Positions 7,876 to 14,741 are shown, numbered from the stretch's first letter. The stretch: 17,162 nt of DNA from Bacteroidales bacterium (GCA_003531155.1 DQHR01000126.1:1-17162), one strand, 5' to 3'. Notes: generated by a model from the letters alone, not told the origin. Translations and numbers: made by a program.

Positions 7876-8567
7876 TTAAAAGAAAACTAGTTGTACTTAC
7901 CGGAGCCGGTATTAGTGCTGAAAGTGGATTACGTACTTTTCGCGATATGGGTGGTTTATGGGAGGAGTACGATATTATGGAAGTGGCTAGCTATGAGGGT
8001 TGGCTCGAAAATCCAGAATTGGTTCTTAAATTTTATAACGATAGGCGTAGGCAGCTTAAGGATGTTGAGCCTAATGCTGGTCATCGAGCATTAGCGGAGG
8101 CAGAAAAGTATTTTGATGTACACATTATTACACAAAACGTCGATAATTTGCATGAGCGGGCAGGAAGTACAAAGATTTTACATCTACATGGTGAGCTTAC
8201 AAAGGTTGAGTCAACCGTCGATTCTTCTTATATTCAAGATATTGGTTATTCCGATTTAAAATTAGGTGATAAATGCCCTGAAGGAACACAACTTCGTCCT
8301 CATATAGTTTGGTTTGGAGAGGCTGTACCAGCCATGACTAGCGCCATTCAAATTGCCCGTCAGGCCGAGATATTTGCTGTTGTTGGAACATCTCTTAATG
8401 TTTATCCTGCTGCTGGTTTATTGGGTTATGCACCTTCAAGTTCACCTATTTTCCTTATAGATCCAAACGATGTTGGGGTTCAACTTCGAAATAAAATTCA
8501 TTTTATCAAGGAAAATGCATCTGTTGGTGTGCCCAAGATGCTAGATATGCTCATTAAAAGCACTTAA
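7872..8567 (+). CDS. cobB: NAD-dependent protein deacylase, sirtuin (Sir2/CobB) family
   Basis: Sirtuins remove acyl groups from protein lysines, using NAD+ in the cytoplasm. The 231-residue protein carries the NAD-binding GAGISAESG (11-19) with TFRD (22-25), TQNVDNLH (87-94) with Asn89 and Asp91, the catalytic HLHGE with His106, and GTSLNVYPA. Tyr55 and Arg58 (FYNDRR) form the YxxR pair that in class III sirtuins favours succinyl- and malonyl-lysine. The usual four zinc cysteines are absent: the only Cys is Cys135. Zinc-free CobB-type proteins of this kind are, as I recall, normal in Bacteroidota. The ATG overlaps the hydrolase stop as ATGA, which implies translational coupling. Confidence 0.93.
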   Translation: MIKRKLVVLTGAGISAESGLRTFRDMGGLWEEYDIMEVASYEGWLENPELVLKFYNDRRRQLKDVEPNAGHRALAEAEKYFDVHIITQNVDNLHERAGSTKILHLHGELTKVESTVDSSYIQDIGYSDLKLGDKCPEGTQLRPHIVWFGEAVPAMTSAIQIARQAEIFAVVGTSLNVYPAAGLLGYAPSSSPIFLIDPNDVGVQLRNKIHFIKENASVGVPKMLDMLIKST

Positions 8568-8613
8568 ATCTATTGTGTGTTGCGTGCATCCGGAATTAGC
8601 ACTCCGAAAAGGA

Positions 8614-8630
8614 TAAATTTGTTATCTTTA
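8614..8630 (+). promoter_or_regulatory. Candidate promoter boxes upstream of the beta-barrel gene
   Basis: TAAATTTG at 8614-8621 matches TAnnTTTG exactly, and TATCTTTA at 8623-8630 is a second near match. They lie 35-45 bases before the preferred start at 8666. No TTTG lies at the expected -33 distance for either. Confidence 0.4.
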
Positions 8631-8665
8631 AGTGTTAAAAGCATTAGAGATTCTTGGCGACCAAC

Positions 8666-9271
8666 ATGAAGTTAGTATTATTATCAATCCTATTTTTTTT
8701 TGGAATATCATTCCACGTTTTAGCTCAACGCTTTGACGCAGGCTTTGTTGGTGGAATGACTGCTACTCAGGTCGATGGCGATAGCCATGCTGGTTACAAT
8801 AAAATTGGTCCCATTGGAGGTATTTGGGTTGGTTGTAGGTTGTCGTCGGTGTTTTATTCACGTATGGAGATCCGGTATGTGCAAAAGGGAAGTTATGCAA
8901 AGGATCCGCAGGAAGGCTCAACAAGTTTTTACAGGATGCGCCTTAATTACTGTGAGATTCCTCTTTTTCTTGGTTATCGATTAAGAAACGGATTTAACCC
9001 GTTGGTTGGTTTGTCGGGAGGATATCTCATAAAAGGAAAAGAAATGAACGAGTTTGGAGAATTCCCTCCAGAGGATATTCAAAAGTTTAAAAAATTCGAA
9101 TTTGCTGGACTTGTTGGACTCGAGTATAATAGGAGCGAACGATGGGCTTTTTATCTGGTATACTCTTACTCTTTTTTCCCCATTCGATCTCATAATAGTA
9201 ATATTACCTATCGATGGAATAGAGGGCAATACAACAATGTACTTGAATTGGCTGTTCGATATAAACTCTAA
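8666..9271 (+). CDS. PorT-like outer-membrane beta-barrel protein
   Basis: From the ATG at 8666 the protein has 201 residues. A clear signal peptide ends in VLA before Gln, the usual cleavage context in this phylum. A reading frame continues upstream to a TTG at 8654, but that would only add four residues before the Met-Lys signal peptide, so the ATG is preferred. The mature part alternates polar and aromatic residues in Gly-rich strands (FVGGMTATQV, YCEIPLFLGYRL, LVGLSGGYLIKG), the pattern of eight-strand PorT / outer-membrane beta-barrel domains (PF13568 type). It should sit in the outer membrane. Family members are numerous and mostly uncharacterised. It has its own promoter-like box and is probably not part of the hydrolase-sirtuin pair. 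Confidence 0.8.
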   Translation: MKLVLLSILFFFGISFHVLAQRFDAGFVGGMTATQVDGDSHAGYNKIGPIGGIWVGCRLSSVFYSRMEIRYVQKGSYAKDPQEGSTSFYRMRLNYCEIPLFLGYRLRNGFNPLVGLSGGYLIKGKEMNEFGEFPPEDIQKFKKFEFAGLVGLEYNRSERWAFYLVYSYSFFPIRSHNSNITYRWNRGQYNNVLELAVRYKL

Positions 9272-9288
9272 CTATACGGATAAATATC

Positions 9289-9328
9289 AATCCAAAGGAC
9301 TTACCCATTTTCAATTGGATTTTATATA
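9289..9328 (+). terminator. Weak candidate terminator after the beta-barrel gene
   Basis: Seven-base arms 9289-9295 and 9315-9321 pair perfectly around a 19-base loop and are followed by TTTATAT. The long loop and interrupted T-run make it a weak signal. Confidence 0.25.
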
Positions 9329-9371
9329 TTGCTAAATCTTAATCATTAACCATCTCAATAAGACTTGAGCT

Positions 9372-9965
9372 ATGAAAGAACTTGTACGATGCCGCCCTTG
9401 TGGCTTTGTGATGGAGGCCGATAAGCTTGGCGATGTTTGCCCTGCTTGTGGCTTACCTCGAAAGGTTTTTGAACCATACCGCGAAAGGGTTTCATTAAAT
9501 CGTTTACGATTGCTTAATCTCGATTTACACCCAATAGTTATTCATCTTTCGCAGGCATTTGTAATTGCTATACCCCTTTTAATTATTTTTAACTTTATTT
9601 TACCTGATTTTCAAACTGTTATTATTAAAAGCGTTATAATTTTTTCAGTTTTTGTTTTTCCATTTACCCTAATTATGGCAATATTCACGGGAATTGTTGA
9701 TGGATTAACCCGTTTTAAGACGCTTAAAACACCGTTATTAAGGGTCAAAATAATATTTAGTATAATTATTCTGTTGCTTGCTTCACTGATGATGTATGTT
9801 GCACCCAAGGAAGGTTATAAACTGTGGACTTTCATATTAAGTATTCTTTGCCTTGCTGCAGGTGTTCAGCTGGGTTTGTGGGGTAAAAAGTTAATTGATG
9901 TTATTCTACCGGGAACCTATCCGATGAAAAAGGGAAGTAAAAAGAGCCCCTCCCAAGAAGAGTAA
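9372..9965 (+). CDS. Four-helix membrane protein with N-terminal rubredoxin-like zinc ribbon
   Basis: This is a 197-residue protein. The first 35 residues form a rubredoxin-like knuckle pair: CRPC (Cys7, Cys10) and CPAC (Cys23, Cys26), with GF after the first and GLP after the second. Such sites bind iron or zinc. LHPIVIH (His53, His58) follows, then four hydrophobic helices at about 55-76, 82-106, 118-140 and 147-170, and a Lys/Ser/Glu-rich tail. The His placement at the start of the first helix recalls DUF2231-type membrane proteins, where histidines may bind heme. The layout suggests a cytoplasmic metal domain attached to a membrane redox or sensor module. That role is inference and no partner is visible. 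The CDS is followed by a 15-bp hairpin. Confidence 0.75.
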   Translation: MKELVRCRPCGFVMEADKLGDVCPACGLPRKVFEPYRERVSLNRLRLLNLDLHPIVIHLSQAFVIAIPLLIIFNFILPDFQTVIIKSVIIFSVFVFPFTLIMAIFTGIVDGLTRFKTLKTPLLRVKIIFSIIILLLASLMMYVAPKEGYKLWTFILSILCLAAGVQLGLWGKKLIDVILPGTYPMKKGSKKSPSQEE

Positions 9966-9984
9966 AAAAACAGATAATTTTACA

Positions 9985-10026
9985 ATAGAGTTCCGATGTT
10001 ATTAAGACATCGGAACTCTATGTTTT
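9985..10026 (+). terminator. Hairpin, probable terminator after the rubredoxin-like gene
   Basis: Arms 9985-9999 and 10007-10021 form a perfect 15-bp stem with a seven-base loop. Only GTTTT follows, so the T-run is short. The position, 20 bases past the stop codon and before the next promoter region, supports termination or 3'-end protection. Confidence 0.65.
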
Positions 10027-10049
10027 AACTCTAGCCGTTAGTTAAAATT

Positions 10050-10058
10050 TACATTTTG
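10050..10058 (+). promoter_or_regulatory. Weak candidate -7 box upstream of the DUF5686-type gene
   Basis: TACATTTTG is close to TAnnTTTG, with one T too many, about 42 bases before the ATG at 10100. A TTTT lies 23 bases upstream of it. Both elements are degenerate. Confidence 0.2.
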
Positions 10059-10099
10059 GTATTCTTTTTGTTAACGTCGTGTTAAAAAAGTTAAACAAT

Positions 10100-12577
10100 A
10101 TGATATTGAAAAAACAACTATTATTTCTCGTATTTGCTTTATTATCAGAAATTACACTAGCTCAAATTACCTTAAAAGGAAAAATATTTGATATTGAAAC
10201 GAACGAACCGTTACCCTTCGTTAATGTGGTTTTTAACGAAAAAGGGAATGGCTTTACCTCAGGGCTTGATGGCGACTTTAAAATTACTACCAGCGATTCT
10301 ATTCGTTGGCTTAAGGTTTCGTACCTTGGATATGTGCCCTTAACTATTGATGTTAATGCCAATAGCTATAAACAACCTTTTAAAATAGGCCTTACAAAAA
10401 CAAGTTATCAGATAAAGGAGGTTGTTGTAAAGCCAGGCATTAACCCTGCCCATCGTATCATAATTGCAGCGTATAATAATCGAGATAAAAATAACCCTGA
10501 AAAGCTGGCCTCGTATCGATACACCAGCTATAATAAGATGTACTATACGCTTGATAATGTTGTAGCGAAAAAACTTAGGGAGTCAGTTGCTGATTCAGCA
10601 ATTAAAGATAATAAACTAGCTTTTAAGATCGATAGCCTTAAAAAACAGCATGGATTTTTACTTATCGAAACGGTTACGCAAAAGGAGCACCAATCGCCCA
10701 ATAATAATTTCGAAAAGGTTATCGCATCAAGGGTTTCAGGGTTTAAAGATCCCGTAATATCATTCATTGCAACGCAGATACAATCCTTTTCGTTTTATAA
10801 CGAGAAAATAACCATTGCCGATAAAATCTACCTAAACCCAATAAGCGGGGGGAGCACAAAAAAGTATCTTTTTATTCTTGAGGATACCCTGTTTACCGCT
10901 GAAAATGATACGCTTTTTGTTATCTCGTATCGTCCGCATAAGGATAGAAATTTTGAAGGGCTGGTAGGGCAGCTGACCATAAACTCAAATGGGTATGGGA
11001 TACAAAGCGTTATTGCAGAGCCATCGATCAATGTTGGGATGCTATCGGTTAAAATTCAGCAACGCTACGAGCGCATCAGCGATAGCGCATGGTTCCCTGT
11101 GGAGCTGAATACCGATTTGATTTTAACGCCTCCCGATTTTGTCGATAGGAAATCTAAGACTAAGATTTCGGTGCAAATGCTGGGTATCGGTAAATCGTAC
11201 TTAAAGGATATTGAGATAAACCCGGCATTAAGTTCTAAAAACTTTAGCCATATCGAAACGGTTTTTGATCCTCATGCAGGTGAACGAAATAATGCCTATT
11301 GGCAGCTTTTCCGCAAAGACAGCCTAACGGCGTTGGAGCTTCGAACATATCGAATAATCGACAGTATTGGGCGTAAGCACAAACTTGATAGGATGATAAG
11401 GATTATGGAGTCTCTCAGTTCGGGCAGATATCCACTTGGCTATTTAAATTTAAACATCAGGCAGGTATTAAACTACAATAAGTTTGAAGGAATGCGCTTA
11501 GGCATTGGTCTTGAAACAAGCCAAAAGGTATCGAAGTTCTTTACAGTTGGGGGCTATACCGCTTATGGGTTTGATGATGAAGCCCAAAAATACGGAGGTT
11601 TCACCGAACTAACATTTAGCCAAAAGCACGAGGTAAGGCTTAAGTACTCGTACACGGATGATGTTCAGGAAACAGGCTCTTACTCGTTTATTAGCGATAA
11701 TAACTTCCTTTTTGGCGGCGATAATGGTCGTATGGCGGCGATTGCCAAGATGGATGGAATAGAGGAGCAGCGTGTCGACTTTTCGTTTAGGTTTCTTAAA
11801 GCTTTTAAACTTTACCTTTCTGCTGCCGATCAAAAGTACAAGTTCCTCTCGGGGTTTAGCTATAAAGATGTTGCCACAAGCGATACGCTTACTGGATTTA
11901 ATCAGACCTTGTTTACAACTGCTTTAAGAATTGCTCCTGGCGAAAGGTTTATGCAAACATCAAGGTCGATATTACCCCTAAATGCGGGTTCCATGACTTT
12001 TTGGGTTAAATATATAAAAGGGCTTAACACCTATAATGAGGGCTTTAACTTTGATAAAGTTGAGATACGGTTAGATAAAACGTACAAATGGAGAATACTC
12101 GGCAAAACAACCTTTAGCGTTGATGCGGGACAAGTGTTTGGAAAAGTACCTATAACCTTGATGTACTTTGGTAGAGCCAACCACTTTGGCTATGTTACCC
12201 CCGATGCAGCCCACAGCTTTGCAGCAATGCGCATGAACGAGTTTATATCCGATAGATTTGTGAACATCTTTTTCAAGCATGATTTTGGGAAACTTCTTTG
12301 GGTTACCGGCTCCAAGAGATTTCAGCCAGAGTTTGCAATAGTAAACAATATTAGCTTTGGCGATATATCGCCAAATATGCTACATGTAGTTCCAAAAGGC
12401 TTCAAAGCAAAGGTTCCAACAAAGGGCTACTACGAGGCTGGCGTGTATGCAAACAAGCTGCTATCGAACGGTTACATTGCGTCAGGTTTTGGAGTTTTTT
12501 ATCGATACGACAGCTACCGCTATAGCGATTTCAAGGATAACATAGCTTACCGGATTACGCTAATGATAGTTCTGTAA
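10100..12577 (+). CDS. Outer-membrane protein, DUF5686 type with carboxypeptidase-regulatory-like domain
   Basis: From the ATG at 10100 this is an 825-residue protein. The reading frame reaches a GTG at 10079, but that would put seven extra residues before a complete signal peptide (MILKKQLLFL to TLA|Q), so the ATG is chosen. Residues about 23-105 are a carboxypeptidase-D regulatory-like beta-sandwich (ITLKGKIFD, EPLPFVNVVF, DGDFKI, VSYLGY), the module also found at the front of SusC-type receptors. The rest has the DUF5686 pattern: a middle region starting near NPAHRIIIAAYNN and a C-terminal half (from about 400) of amphipathic strands, probably a beta-barrel. There is no plug domain, so it is not a TonB-dependent receptor. 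The protein should lie in the outer membrane; function unknown. Confidence 0.85.
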   Translation: MILKKQLLFLVFALLSEITLAQITLKGKIFDIETNEPLPFVNVVFNEKGNGFTSGLDGDFKITTSDSIRWLKVSYLGYVPLTIDVNANSYKQPFKIGLTKTSYQIKEVVVKPGINPAHRIIIAAYNNRDKNNPEKLASYRYTSYNKMYYTLDNVVAKKLRESVADSAIKDNKLAFKIDSLKKQHGFLLIETVTQKEHQSPNNNFEKVIASRVSGFKDPVISFIATQIQSFSFYNEKITIADKIYLNPISGGSTKKYLFILEDTLFTAENDTLFVISYRPHKDRNFEGLVGQLTINSNGYGIQSVIAEPSINVGMLSVKIQQRYERISDSAWFPVELNTDLILTPPDFVDRKSKTKISVQMLGIGKSYLKDIEINPALSSKNFSHIETVFDPHAGERNNAYWQLFRKDSLTALELRTYRIIDSIGRKHKLDRMIRIMESLSSGRYPLGYLNLNIRQVLNYNKFEGMRLGIGLETSQKVSKFFTVGGYTAYGFDDEAQKYGGFTELTFSQKHEVRLKYSYTDDVQETGSYSFISDNNFLFGGDNGRMAAIAKMDGIEEQRVDFSFRFLKAFKLYLSAADQKYKFLSGFSYKDVATSDTLTGFNQTLFTTALRIAPGERFMQTSRSILPLNAGSMTFWVKYIKGLNTYNEGFNFDKVEIRLDKTYKWRILGKTTFSVDAGQVFGKVPITLMYFGRANHFGYVTPDAAHSFAAMRMNEFISDRFVNIFFKHDFGKLLWVTGSKRFQPEFAIVNNISFGDISPNMLHVVPKGFKAKVPTKGYYEAGVYANKLLSNGYIASGFGVFYRYDSYRYSDFKDNIAYRITLMIVL

Positions 12578-12612
12578 ACGCTTAAAATGGAGAGGTTATA
12601 AAAAAATCACCA

Positions 12613-12620
12613 TACCTTTA
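12613..12620 (+). promoter_or_regulatory. Candidate -7 box upstream of the sigma factor gene
   Basis: TACCTTTA is one mismatch from TAnnTTTG, 36 bases before the ATG. No -33 TTTG was seen. Some ECF genes use their own sigma for transcription; nothing here tells which applies. Confidence 0.3.
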
Positions 12621-12655
12621 AAGTAAATTTCACAATCATTCGTCTTCCATAATAT

Positions 12656-13216
12656 ATGGAGGATTTAATTGCATTGCCGATGGCACAACAGCAGAAGTTA
12701 AAAAATGCTGTACAGGAATACGGTAAAAATTTATTCAAATTTATCCGAGGGCGCGTTAAAAGCGATGCCGATGCCGAAGATATTATTCAGGATGTATGGT
12801 ACCAGCTGAGTAAGGTGATCGATATCGAACCCATTGAGCAGATTAGCGCTTGGCTTTTTAGGGTTAGTCGAAACAGAATTGTGGATAAGCAAAGGAAAAA
12901 GCAAACACAATCTCTTGAGGATTTTGCCTATACGGATGAAGATGGGGATATTTACTACACTGAGGCTTTATTGGCAGATCTTATCAATCCCGAAAGCGAG
13001 TTGGAGCGGAATGCGCTTAGAGAGGCAATTTTCTCCGCCCTTGATGAGCTTCCAGAAGCACAACGTATGGTGTTTGTCTGGAATGAGTTGGACGACTTAA
13101 CCTTTCAAGAAATTGCTGATATCACTGGCGAAAATATTAAAACTCTCATATCTCGTAAGCGTTATGCTGTTGCATTTCTGCGCGAACGACTAAAAACATT
13201 ATACAAAGAATATTAA
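12656..13216 (+). CDS. ECF-family RNA polymerase sigma factor
   Basis: This 186-residue protein has the two-domain layout of extracytoplasmic-function sigma factors. Region 2 covers about 18-85 and includes DAEDIIQDVWYQL (region 2.2, core binding) and AWLFRVSRNRIVDKQRKK (regions 2.3-2.4, -10 recognition). Region 4 covers about 123-180 with LPEAQRMVFVW, LTFQEIADITG and a basic recognition helix around KTLISRKRYAV. An acidic linker of about 40 residues lies between. There is no extra C-terminal domain. An in-frame ATG eight codons later (12680) is an alternative start. It directs RNA polymerase to a small regulon, probably under control of the membrane protein encoded 18 bases downstream. No classic FecR-like anti-sigma is present. 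Confidence 0.93.
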   Translation: MEDLIALPMAQQQKLKNAVQEYGKNLFKFIRGRVKSDADAEDIIQDVWYQLSKVIDIEPIEQISAWLFRVSRNRIVDKQRKKQTQSLEDFAYTDEDGDIYYTEALLADLINPESELERNALREAIFSALDELPEAQRMVFVWNELDDLTFQEIADITGENIKTLISRKRYAVAFLRERLKTLYKEY

Positions 13217-13234
13217 CAATTAAAATTTAAAATT

Positions 13235-13570
13235 ATGATGTGTTGTGGAAAGGAAAGAGGTTGGGGATTTTGGATTGCAAGAGCCATTTTAATCCCCATT
13301 GGAATTGCTGCTTTAGTTTTACTCCTTGGTTTTGTAATTATGTCGTTGTGGAATGGTATTCTTCCCGATCTGTTTGGATGGCATACAATTACATTCTGGC
13401 AAGGAATTGGATTGCTCATTTTATCAAGAATTCTTTTTGGTGGCTTTAAATGCTGTCACCGAGGACACGTTCATGATAGGATGCATCGTTTCCACATGAG
13501 CCCAGAGGAGAGGGAAAAGATGAGAGAAGAGTGGAGGAGTAGATGTTGGTCTACTGAAAAAAAAGAGTAG
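13235..13570 (+). CDS. Small two-helix membrane protein rich in Cys and His, putative sigma-factor partner
   Basis: This is a 111-residue protein. It begins MMCCGKE (Cys3, Cys4), has two hydrophobic helices at about 12-38 and 52-71, then a C-terminal tail with Cys73, Cys74, His75, His78, His80, His84, His87 and Cys104, including a charged helix SPEEREKMREEW (89-100). Two helices put both ends on the same side, probably the cytoplasm. The gene follows the sigma factor by 18 bases and ends at a strong terminator, so the two form a unit. Position suggests a regulator of the sigma factor and the Cys/His tail suggests metal or redox sensing. Both are inference: no zinc anti-sigma HxxxCxxC motif is present. 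The ATG codons at 13235 and 13238 are equivalent starts. Confidence 0.75.
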   Translation: MMCCGKERGWGFWIARAILIPIGIAALVLLLGFVIMSLWNGILPDLFGWHTITFWQGIGLLILSRILFGGFKCCHRGHVHDRMHRFHMSPEEREKMREEWRSRCWSTEKKE

Positions 13571-13587
13571 TCTAATAATACAGGTAG

Positions 13588-13619
13588 AATCCCGAACTTT
13601 TTAAGCTCGGGATTTTTTT
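13588..13619 (+). terminator. Intrinsic terminator of the sigma factor unit
   Basis: AATCCCGA at 13588-13595 pairs with 13607-13614. One A-C mismatch and a CTT/AAG step complete the stem around a TTT loop, and seven T follow. It lies 18 bases past the stop codon. Confidence 0.9.
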
Positions 13620-13727
13620 ATTCAGGAATTTGTGACCGCTATTGATTTGTATTGAGTTATTCTTTATGCTATAACTATTAGTCTCCATAGTAAGTAAAAC
13701 AAGGCTTTATTTAATATTTATTTTATG

Positions 13728-13763
13728 TTGATGCATATCATCAATTTGACTAGTAAATACTAG
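13728..13763. promoter_or_regulatory. Two adjacent small palindromes upstream of the V4R sensor gene
   Basis: TTGATG/CATCAA arms (13728-13733, 13739-13744) with a five-base centre are followed five bases later by CTAGT/ACTAG arms (13750-13754, 13759-13763) around AAAT. They lie in a 263-base gap, about 120 bases before the sensor start. CATCAATT also recurs at 13804-13811. They could be operator half-sites; arms of five or six bases can arise by chance in A/T-rich DNA. Confidence 0.3.
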
Positions 13764-13883
13764 AGCCAATAACTGTCTTTTTCTTCTTTCACGCTGTAAA
13801 TTGCATCAATTCAAAATCTGTCTTTTTTATTGAAGTTAAGTAAAAGAGGTTTTTCAAATTGTGCAACTAACACCTATTCAAGT

Positions 13884-14480
13884 ATGAAAGCAACCGATTT
13901 TAATCTTTCTAAGGACATTGTGTATGACGTACACAAAGGTATGACTACCTTTAAAGACACTCGTCTGGTTATATTCGATGCCAACGCAATAGGGCTTTTG
14001 CGACAGAGTATTGTAAAAGAGCTGGGTTGGGATAAATCAAGAGCGTTATTCTTTAAATTTGGCTATCAACATGGATTTGCTGATTTTCTTCAGATGAAAA
14101 CAAACTATGAGTTTGATTCTGAAATGGATTTACTTGCATCAGGTCCTGTTATCCACACATGGGAGGGAATAGTGCAAGCCACACCCCGTGAAATTCGTTT
14201 TGATCGCGAAAAAGGAGAGTTTTATTTTACAGGGGTTTGGTCAAACTCTTACGAAGCCCAGCAGTATCTAAGTTATAATAATGAGGCAACGGAACCTGTT
14301 TGTTGGACGCTTATGGGATATGCATCGGGTTGGTGCACTGCTTTTTTTGGGAAAAAAGTACTTGCGGTTGAACCTGTATGCATGGGCAAAGGAGACTCAC
14401 ATTGCGAATGGCTCATTCAGAATCTCGATGCGTGGGATGATAGAGCGAAGCCATTTTTACCCATTATTAATTTATTATAG
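13884..14480 (+). CDS. Stand-alone XylR_N/V4R aromatic-type sensor protein without output domains
   Basis: From the ATG at 13884 this is a 198-residue protein; a TTG at 13830 would add 18 residues that do not resemble the family. The chain matches the N-terminal sensor of XylR/DmpR/MopR regulators: an XylR_N segment (about 5-100) then a V4R segment (about 100-178) with GYASGWC and a Cys-rich end. Cys140, Glu163, Cys166 and Cys174 have the spacing of the MopR zinc site as I recall it (C155, E178, C181, C189). With the same offset of 15, His91 and Trp119 fall on the MopR phenol-anchoring His106 and Trp134. It lacks the B-linker, sigma-54 AAA+ and Fis-type DNA-binding domains, and no regulator is adjacent. 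It probably binds a small, possibly aromatic, ligand in the cytoplasm. A 63-residue protein gene follows 21 bases later. Confidence 0.82.
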   Translation: MKATDFNLSKDIVYDVHKGMTTFKDTRLVIFDANAIGLLRQSIVKELGWDKSRALFFKFGYQHGFADFLQMKTNYEFDSEMDLLASGPVIHTWEGIVQATPREIRFDREKGEFYFTGVWSNSYEAQQYLSYNNEATEPVCWTLMGYASGWCTAFFGKKVLAVEPVCMGKGDSHCEWLIQNLDAWDDRAKPFLPIINLL

Positions 14481-14501
14481 TAACCCTTAAATTTTAAAGT
14501 T

Positions 14502-14693
14502 ATGGCTGAGAAATTAGTAAAATACTACAAGTATATAGGAGATAGTATGGGCATTGATGGTAGAATGAAGTTAGCTTTCGAAACAAAAATTCCTTCGTTG
14601 TCAGCGGCAAACTTCCCTGATTCGCCTGAGAATATACAAAAGTTCAAGGATGCTATCCAGAAAATAACGGGTAATCCCGCACCAAATTTGTAA
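14502..14693 (+). CDS. 63-residue protein of unknown function, paired with the V4R sensor
   Basis: This short, mostly hydrophilic protein has no signal peptide, transmembrane segment or cysteine. The first half (LVKYYKYIGDSMGIDGRMKLA) and the helix at about 42-56 (ENIQKFKDAIQKI) look well ordered, and the end is GNPAPNL. I do not recognise a family. It is likely real: it has an ATG after an A/T-rich leader similar to that of the small protein at 13235, balanced codon use, and a position only 21 bases after the sensor gene on the same strand, with a terminator downstream. Co-transcription suggests it is a partner or output of the sensor; that is inference. Confidence 0.7.
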   Translation: MAEKLVKYYKYIGDSMGIDGRMKLAFETKIPSLSAANFPDSPENIQKFKDAIQKITGNPAPNL

Positions 14694-14704
14694 GAAATTC
14701 TTTC

Positions 14705-14741
14705 AAAAAAAGAGCGTATTGTTTTTAGATATAAGCTCTTT
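14705..14741 (-). terminator. Weak hairpin with T-run on the minus strand
   Basis: Seven-base arms 14709-14715 and 14735-14741 enclose a 19-base loop. On the minus strand the right-hand exit is followed by a T-run (A at 14705-14711). It could be a backup terminator for gltX beyond the strong one at 14851. The loop is long. Confidence 0.25.

Noticed and set aside
9054..9335. A 93-codon frame overlapping the end of the beta-barrel gene
   Set aside because: It is out of frame with the conserved barrel strands and has no signal or domain.
9372..9480. Free-standing rubredoxin
   Set aside because: The frame continues without a stop into four membrane helices, so the ribbon is a domain of a larger protein.
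10100..12577. TonB-dependent receptor (SusC-like)
   Set aside because: The front domain is shared with SusC, but there is no plug domain or TonB box, and the middle region fits the DUF5686 pattern better.
13621..13883. Search for a sigma-54 (-24/-12) promoter before the V4R gene
   Set aside because: No GG-N10-GC arrangement of the TGGCAC/TTGCW type was found, so a link to sigma-54 like that of XylR or DmpR cannot be claimed here.
14281..14490. A 69-codon frame overlapping the end of the V4R gene
   Set aside because: It runs through the codons for the conserved Cys-rich V4R end, so it is a shadow frame.
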